From the NCBI GenBank assembly GCA_009602725.1, contig WELB01000038.1, forward strand, positions 359,607-371,923: a stretch of DNA of 12,317 nucleotides, read 5' to 3'. The notes beneath the pieces were generated by a model. It had not been told where the DNA came from and made no database searches. It saw nothing but the letters and a program-made list of their open reading frames with translations. The stretch comes from Spirogloea muscicola. Its lineage: Eukaryota; Streptophyta; Zygnematophyceae; Spirogloeales; Spirogloeaceae. Numbering within the stretch: position 1 is the stretch's first letter; every line of letters begins with the position of its first letter. Shown here one piece after another: positions 8,650 through 12,317 of this stretch. The position numbers and the translations under genes are program-made.

Positions 8650-8722
8650 TGCACTCGACTCTGCCTGAACAATGTATTGGCTTGAATTGGCCTCCCTTTC
8701 AATTCATGCGCCCCGCGCGCCT
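8650..8722 (+). repeat. Repeat block L, copy L1
   Basis: The block runs tgcact, ctgcctgaacaatgta, ggcttgaattggcc, cctttcaattcatgcgc and then ccgcgcgcctt, followed by a CT run (about 8723-8735). It begins some 55 bases after the stop of LINE copy 2, as a 3'-untranslated tail would. Confidence 0.65.
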
Positions 8723-8739
8723 TCTCTCTCTCTCTTAAT

Positions 8740-9175
8740 ACACACTCATTGCCTCCTGGCCAGAGCCAGAGGCAGCAGCGAGGGCTCTGCCGGCACGAAG
8801 GCGCAGCGCGCGGGCTTCCCGTTTTTGCCAGATTCAAGACCCTAGCGTCGCCGCTGCCACCAGCCGCGGCGGCCGCCCGCCACTGTACACCAGCGGGGCT
8901 TCGCGCGTGCGTTTCGGGCGGCACAAGATGCGGGCGGCAGGATAGGGATAGCGCACCAACGCCAGGTCATGCCAGGTTTAAATCGGGCGGCAGTCGAGCA
9001 TCTTCTCTGACTGAAGCAGAGCTGGAGGTTTGCGACTCCTTTTATCGTGGCCTCTCATAAGCATTGCCTTCTATTGAGGAGCCAGACTCAATCTTTCTAA
9101 TTTCACACATTGGCCCAAAAGATATCTAGATCTTGCACACCTCTCTCATCTCTCATCTATTTCCACGCCTTGGTC
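8740..9175 (+). other. GC-rich spacer with an unrecognised open frame
   Basis: The frame 8749-9060 (103 codons) is Ala/Gly/Arg-rich and ends in SLTEAELEVCDSFYRGLS. It follows block L1 in the same position that exon 1 of gene B follows L4, so it could be a degenerate gene start, but no similarity to exon 1 or a signal peptide is visible. The segment 9061-9175 is CT-rich and empty. Confidence 0.3.
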
Positions 9176-9537
9176 CAAAGCAAGCGCGGCCAGATTGACT
9201 GGTGGCTGGGAGAAAGGGCTCGCCCATAGAGAAGAGGGGCTGGCAAAGCCAGCCCAAAAAGAATGGACAATGTCCAAAGCCAAAGAAAGAGATGCCGAAG
9301 AAGAACTACTCTACCAAACACAACATCACACTAGGAGAGGCCAGCCCAAAAGGAAGCCCTTAGTCCAAAGGATCTAAGGAAAGGGCTACAGCGAGGTGAC
9401 TGGGGCAATGCCAGCTTGGGAGGCCGATGGATGACACTTCCTGCTCATTGTTCTGCGCCATGGGCTCCTTCAGACCTTGTCCATTCCTTTGGACTGGCCT
9501 CTCACAGCCACCAGTCAAAATGGCCGCGCTTTCTTTC
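9176..9537. mobile_element. 362-bp inverted-repeat (MITE/foldback-like) element
   Basis: The left arm (9176-9213) and right arm (9500-9537) are imperfect inverted repeats of about 38 bases, sharing aagcgcggcca and ttgactggtggctg plus gaga. The interior carries an R-type hairpin (9237-9255). No transposase is encoded. The right arm abuts the truncated LINE copy 3. I could not define a target-site duplication, because the arms extend to both edges. Confidence 0.6.
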
Positions 9538-9674
9538 AACGTGCTGGGCGCGCTCTAAGTCAGGCCTCCGGCTTCCGTGGCGGCGCTTCGGCTCCCAAAA
9601 TTAGCTTGTCGGATTTGTACGTGCTCACCGTGGGTACTAACGTCACACTTATAACCTTCGCCACCTTAGCATAG
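9537..9674 (+). pseudogene. LINE-type C-terminus, short copy 3
   Basis: It begins abruptly at the right arm of the 362-bp inverted-repeat element. It matches copy 2 from caacgtgc onward, giving RAGRALSQASGFRGGASAP and SDLYVLT. One base is missing relative to copy 2 near 9629, so the shared stop (TAA at 9638-9640) is out of frame and the open frame runs on to 9674. Confidence 0.6.
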
Positions 9675-9702
9675 GGCTTCGATTTATGTAACCCTATCCT
9701 TT

Positions 9703-9906
9703 TGCACTAGAGTTTGCCTGAACAATGTAAATATGGAAGCACGCTTCCAGGAGACGGCGGTGACTGTGAGAGGCCAGCCCAGCAAAAAAATCAACAAAAT
9801 TCCAAGGGGCCAGAGAAAGGGCTAAGCACACAGTGATCAAGTAGCTACGAAAGTAGCTACGACTGTTTGGCTTCCCTTCGTTTATTGCGCACCGCGCGCC
9901 TTCTCT
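9703..9906 (+). repeat. Repeat block L, copy L2, split by an R insertion
   Basis: The first part, tgcactagagtttgcctgaa, lies 63 bases after the LINE copy 3 stop position. The block resumes at about 9886 with attgcgcaccgcgcgccttc. The middle is occupied by repeat R4. Confidence 0.55.
9759..9860 (+). repeat. Repeat family R, copy R4 interrupting an L block
   Basis: It opens with tgactgtgagaggccagccc, which resembles the arms of the 362-bp element. It continues with aacaaaattccaaggggcca and gggctaag, and ends in the doubled palindrome gtagctac. Sequence of the L block lies on both sides (9703-9735 and 9886 onward), so this looks like an insertion. Confidence 0.6.
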
Positions 9907-10013
9907 CTCGTCTCTTCTCCTGCTCATGCTGCCGGCCGCAGACCCGCCGACCGTCGGCTTCGGGCTTTGTCGGCAGTCGTGGCCCCACCAATCGGCGACA
10001 ACACCCCTCCCGC

Positions 10014-10214
10014 CCCACTTCCAGGACCCTAGCCTCTCTGATTTGCGGCTGCTTAGCAGGGGTTACTGAGTGATTCGTAGCTGCTTTCTTTCTTTGTGTG
10101 CTTTGGTTTCTTAGCGCTTCCTCTGGCTTCCTCTGGCCCCCTTCTCGTTCTTTGTTTATTCTTTTTTGGGCTGGCTTGTCCAGCCCCTATCCTCAATGGG
10201 CGAGCCCTTTCTCC
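10014..10214 (-). repeat. Repeat family R, inverted copy R5
   Basis: Read on the minus strand it aligns end to end with the copy at 7426-7616, including the hairpin (10168-10186) and the gctaagcagccgc end. It carries a local 10-11 base duplication (ttcctctggc twice, near 10121-10137). The two copies thus form inverted repeats around about 2.4 kb. Confidence 0.8.
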
Positions 10215-10333
10215 CGCCCACGCTGCAACAGCCCACCTCCCCACTTGCCCGCGGCTAGTCTGGCCGCCAAACCCCCCCCCAGCCTTTGTTTGTTTCAAAT
10301 ACACGAAATTCTTCTCCCCCAGCCCCAATTATG

Positions 10334-10410
10334 GACACTAGCTTTTGCCAGAACAGTGTCCGTCTCAGCAAATGGCCCCCCTTTCATTCCATGCGCGTCG
10401 CTTGCCTTGT
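10334..10410 (+). repeat. Repeat block L, copy L3
   Basis: A diverged copy with acactagcttttgccagaac, aatggccccc, ctttcattccatgcgcg and tcgcttgcctt. Repeat R6 interrupts it, and a stretch similar to the gene A/B 5' flank follows at about 10498. Confidence 0.6.
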
Positions 10411-10414
10411 CGAA

Positions 10415-10490
10415 GAAGGAAGGGCTCGCCCATTGAGGATAGGGGCTGAAAAAGCCAGCCCAAAAAAGAATGAACAAAGTACAAAGTACA
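10415..10490 (+). repeat. Repeat family R, 5' fragment R6
   Basis: It begins gaagaaggaagggctcgccc and continues attgaggataggggctgaaa, then the hairpin 3' arm CCAGCCC and gaatgaacaaa. It stops there and lies within a partial copy of the gene A/B upstream region, so it is probably another insertion. Confidence 0.65.
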
Positions 10491-10497
10491 CTTGTCT

Positions 10498-10590
10498 CCT
10501 TCGTGGGCCGCTCCCCTCCTCCATATTCTACTTTTACGCCTGCAGACTGCCGCTGCACAATCCGTCGAGCAGACTGCCGCCTGCAGTCAT
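10498..10590 (+). repeat. Partial third copy of the gene A/B 5' flank
   Basis: The stretch contains cttcgtgggccgctcc, tttacgcctgcagactgccgc and aatccgtcgagcagactgccgc. It parallels 10690-10771 (ttcttgggcggttcc, acatgtacgcgggcagactgc, aagccgtcgagc). No exon 1 follows; the next sequence is L4. It implies that more than two gene-unit copies once existed here. Confidence 0.55.
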
Positions 10591-10695
10591 TGCACTAGCT
10601 TCTGCCTGAACAATGTACCGGCTTGAATTGTAACCGGCTCAAATTGGCCACCCTCTCATCTCATACCCTCTGCGCGCCTTATCGCTTTCTTGGGC
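10591..10695 (+). repeat. Repeat block L, copy L4, leading into gene B 5' flank
   Basis: The sequence is tgcactagcttctgcctgaa, caatgtaccggcttgaattg, and after a short insertion ctctgcgcgccttatcgctt. The last part is shared exactly with copy A (6163-6190). The block therefore lies at the left edge of the duplicated gene segment. Confidence 0.65.
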
Positions 10696-10948
10696 GGTTC
10701 CAGTCCTCGGGCACGCATTTACATGTACGCGGGCAGACTGCCGCTGAACAAGCCGTCGAGCCGTTTGCCGCTTAAGAAGTCCCAGCAGCGCAGCAGCCAG
10801 CTTGGCACCCCGCGTTGCTGGTGGCCAGGAAGGCCGTCTGTGCGCCCCACCCGCCCTCCACGCTCTCCACGCCAGCTCCACTCTCTCCCCGCCTCGCTGC
10901 TCGGCACCTGCATTGCTGGGCTGCCTGCGAACGCACGCCGGCGGCGCC
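10696..10948 (+). promoter_or_regulatory. 5' flank and probable leader of gene copy B
   Basis: The sequence is GC-rich and pyrimidine-rich towards the ATG (ctctccccgcctcgctgctc), with context ggcgccATGG. It is alignable with copy A's flank except for an added segment around 10755-10862. No recognisable core promoter motif was found. Confidence 0.4.
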
Positions 10949-12317
10949 ATGGAGAGGGCGGCTGTCGCACGCCTGCTGCTTCTGGCTGTCCTGGCAGTGA
11001 CGGCCATGCGGGCCGCCGGTAACGCCACTGTTAAAGGCCGTGTCGTCTGTGACAATGACAGGAATAACGGCTTCACCGTGTAAGCATCCACTGCTCTTAT
11101 CTTCGTCACTTGAAAGTGCCATGCTTGCCTGTGGGTCATAGCTCTGTTCCTCTGCCTCAGACTCGCTTGGCACGGAGGCTGACTGGCTTGCGGACAAGCA
11201 CAAGCGCCGGGGCTGGCCACTCATACACTGTGCAGGCATCCTACCGCCAGGGGCGTTGAGGTGAATCTGGAGGTCTGCTTGTAGGACTAGGCTTGGCACG
11301 CAGATGGCCACAATGACACTTCCGTGCCACGGATGTGTGCCCAGGGGCGACACACCTCTGCAGGGAGCCCAGGTGGAGCTTTCATGCTCTCCTGGTACCG
11401 GCTTTCTAGGCGAGGTGAGAATGCTCAGCTGCAGCATAGGCGACATGCAGCACATGCAACCACATCGTAAAGCATGTACTTCTTAGTAGTAGTTAGAGAA
11501 AGCAAGGTGTCAGCTGTCCAGCCTGCTAAGACCGACTTTGAATGTGATTGCATAGGTATACATTGCAGTTACCGACGCGAGCGGGTCTTATATCTTTGCC
11601 AATGACATACCCGTTGGGGGTGACTATGGCAGTGACATTACATGCGTCGTCATGCTATTGTCCTCCCAAACCACTAGTTGCGGCCAACTTCCTGGTGGCT
11701 GTGGTGGAGGCGATACGGGGGTCACTGTACTTTATCCCAACGGTAAGGCTACAACTTCTTGGATCTCGTCAAGTCAGGTAACGCGCTACACATAAGCTAC
11801 AAGCATCTTGTGGTCTTGACCTGTCAGTCCTGACTGCGACAAGCAGCTGTGGTGGTGTGCCAGATCCCAACGTTTTCGATGGGGAAAGCACTACTCTGCT
11901 GGTATTCTGCATTGAGCCGAACCCTCTGCCACCACTTTCTTCCCCACCCCCGCCGCCAGCTTCTTCTCCACCTCCGCCGCCACCTTCGCCACCGCCTCCG
12001 CCGTCTCCTTCGCCCCCGCCTCCGCCGCCTCCTTCGCCCCCGCCTCCGCCGCCTCCTTCCCACTCGCCTCCGCCGCCTCCCTACAAATGCCCTCCACGCA
12101 AGGCCTGGCCGCCGTGGTCGCCCCGCAAGGCCTCGCCGCCGCCGCCCGTCAAGGCTTCTTCGCCGCCCCCCAAGGCCTCGCCACCGCCACCCCCCAAGGC
12201 CTCACCACCGCCGCCCCCCAAGGCCTCGCCACCGCCGCCCCCCAAGGCCTGGCCACCGCCTCCTCCCAAGGCCTCGCCACCGCCGCCCCCCAAGGCCTCG
12301 CCACCGCCGCCAAGTAC
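10949..12317 (+). CDS. Secreted Ole e 1-like domain plus proline-rich (extensin-like) protein, copy B, 3' partial
   Basis: Four exons: 10949-11079, 11345-11414, 11556-11742 and 11828 to the window edge; all phases agree (2, 0, 1). Residues 1-24 are a signal peptide (MERAAVARLLLLAVLAVTAM then RAAG), with an N-A-T glycosylation sequon at 25-27. Residues 28-157 resemble the pollen Ole e 1-like domain: GRVVCDNDRN, PLQGAQVELSC, VTDASGSYIF, ITCVVML and LLVFCIEP, with cysteines in the expected strand positions. From about 164 on it is proline-rich: SPPPP blocks of extensin type, then a linker (YKCPPRKAWPPW), then KASPPPPP repeats. By family knowledge such tails are hydroxylated, O-glycosylated and built into the wall; that is inferred here. 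The Ole e 1 call rests on pattern, not a search. The stop lies beyond the window. Confidence 0.82.
11080..11344 (+). other. Intron 1 of copy B
   Basis: The intron is 265 bases with donor GTAAGC and acceptor TGCCCAG. Its counterpart in copy A (6485-6750) is 266 bases and highly similar throughout, including the segment cctctgcctcag and the run around gacaagcacaagcgccgggg. This is why I treat A and B as a fairly recent duplication. Confidence 0.75.
11415..11827 (+). other. Introns 2 and 3 of copy B flanking exon 3
   Basis: Intron 2 is 11415-11555 (GTGAGA to TGCATAG) and intron 3 is 11743-11827 (GTAAGG to CTGTCAG). Between them exon 3 (11556-11742) encodes VYIAVTDASGSYIFANDIP and the Cys/Gly-rich loop SCGQLPGGCGGG. 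The strong GTAAGG donor at 11743 was preferred over the one at 11778, because only the former joins exon 4 in an open frame. Confidence 0.75.
12169..12317 (+). repeat. 24-bp tandem repeat coding KASPPPPP
   Basis: About six near-identical 24-base units, each of the form aaggcctcgccaccgccgcc plus four Cs, encode an eight-residue period Lys-Ala-Ser/Trp-(Pro)5. Two units have Trp in place of Ser or altered codons. The array continues to the window edge. A preceding, less regular CCG/CCT stretch (about 11940-12085) encodes the SPPPP part. Confidence 0.9.

Noticed and set aside
7556-10073. Shared short peptide LASL.CGCLAG at two sites as a possible protein family
   Set aside because: It is only a translation of the inverted R repeat ends (7556-7616 and 10014-10073).
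6147-10700. Idea that the L blocks are long terminal repeats of an LTR element
   Set aside because: No retroviral-type coding region lies between them in the same orientation, their lengths differ, and no TG..CA ends or primer-binding sites are evident.
10639-11455. Minus-strand frames of 193 and 227 codons opposite gene B
   Set aside because: They run antisense across the conserved exon 1, intron 1 and exon 2 of gene B and match no family. The plus-strand signal peptide and Ole e 1-like blocks explain the region.
11556-11777. Longer exon 3 ending at the donor at 11778
   Set aside because: Joining it to the acceptor at 11827 puts TCC TGA in frame; the GTAAGG donor at 11743 gives an open junction.
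11824-12293. Minus-strand Arg-rich, Glu/Ala-rich and Gly-rich frames
   Set aside because: They are antisense readings of the proline-rich tandem repeat.
12169-12317. CRISPR-like array
   Set aside because: The units are adjacent with no unique spacers and they encode an in-frame proline-rich repeat.

Overview
This is a eukaryotic nuclear window, almost certainly from the green lineage. It has spliceosomal GT-AG introns, a plant-type extended SKP1-like gene, a Ty1/copia retrotransposon relic, and a secreted protein that joins an Ole e 1-like domain to an extensin-like SPPPP/KASPPPPP tail. That combination and the GC-rich coding exons suggest a green alga. A streptophyte alga is my inference, but the sequence does not fix the taxon. 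No bacterial-type operon, CRISPR array, tRNA or rRNA was seen.

Layout. (1) 80-4393, + strand: a nine-exon gene for a SKP1-family protein of the long, Arabidopsis ASK20/ASK21-like class. It has the SKP1 BTB/POZ half, the F-box-binding half, the plant-specific C-terminal extension blocks, and then about 300 further residues that I do not recognise. Its 3' end is ambiguous because intron-like segments at 4263-4347 and 4526-4604 give alternative termini. (2) About 4690-6122, - strand: a dead copia relic in the order gag, protease, GAG-pre-integrase, integrase. It carries frameshifts, stops and lost catalytic residues, and it lies tail-to-tail with the SKP1-like gene. (3) 6149-6883, + strand: a truncated copy (A) of the Ole e 1/extensin gene, with promoter-proximal sequence, signal-peptide exon and exon 2, broken off inside intron 2. 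(4) 6884-10590: a repeat-rich stretch. It holds three 3'-terminal fragments of what looks like a LINE reverse-transcriptase protein, several copies of a hairpin-bearing repeat (family R), a 362-bp inverted-repeat element, and head-to-tail copies of an upstream/3'-tail block (family L). (5) 10591-12317, + strand: gene copy B, complete at its 5' end. It has four exons for signal peptide, Ole e 1-like domain and proline-rich tail, and runs off the right edge of the window.

How the parts relate. The SKP1-like protein would act in the nucleus or cytoplasm as an SCF ubiquitin-ligase adaptor or a relative of one. The Ole e 1/extensin protein would be secreted to the cell wall or extracellular matrix. 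No functional link between them is visible. Copies A and B arose by segmental duplication (5' flank, exon 1, intron 1, exon 2 and part of intron 2 are shared), and the space between them has filled with nested retroelement and foldback-type insertions. Splice phases are compatible between copy A exon 2 and copy B exon 3, so A could in principle act as an alternative 5' module for B.
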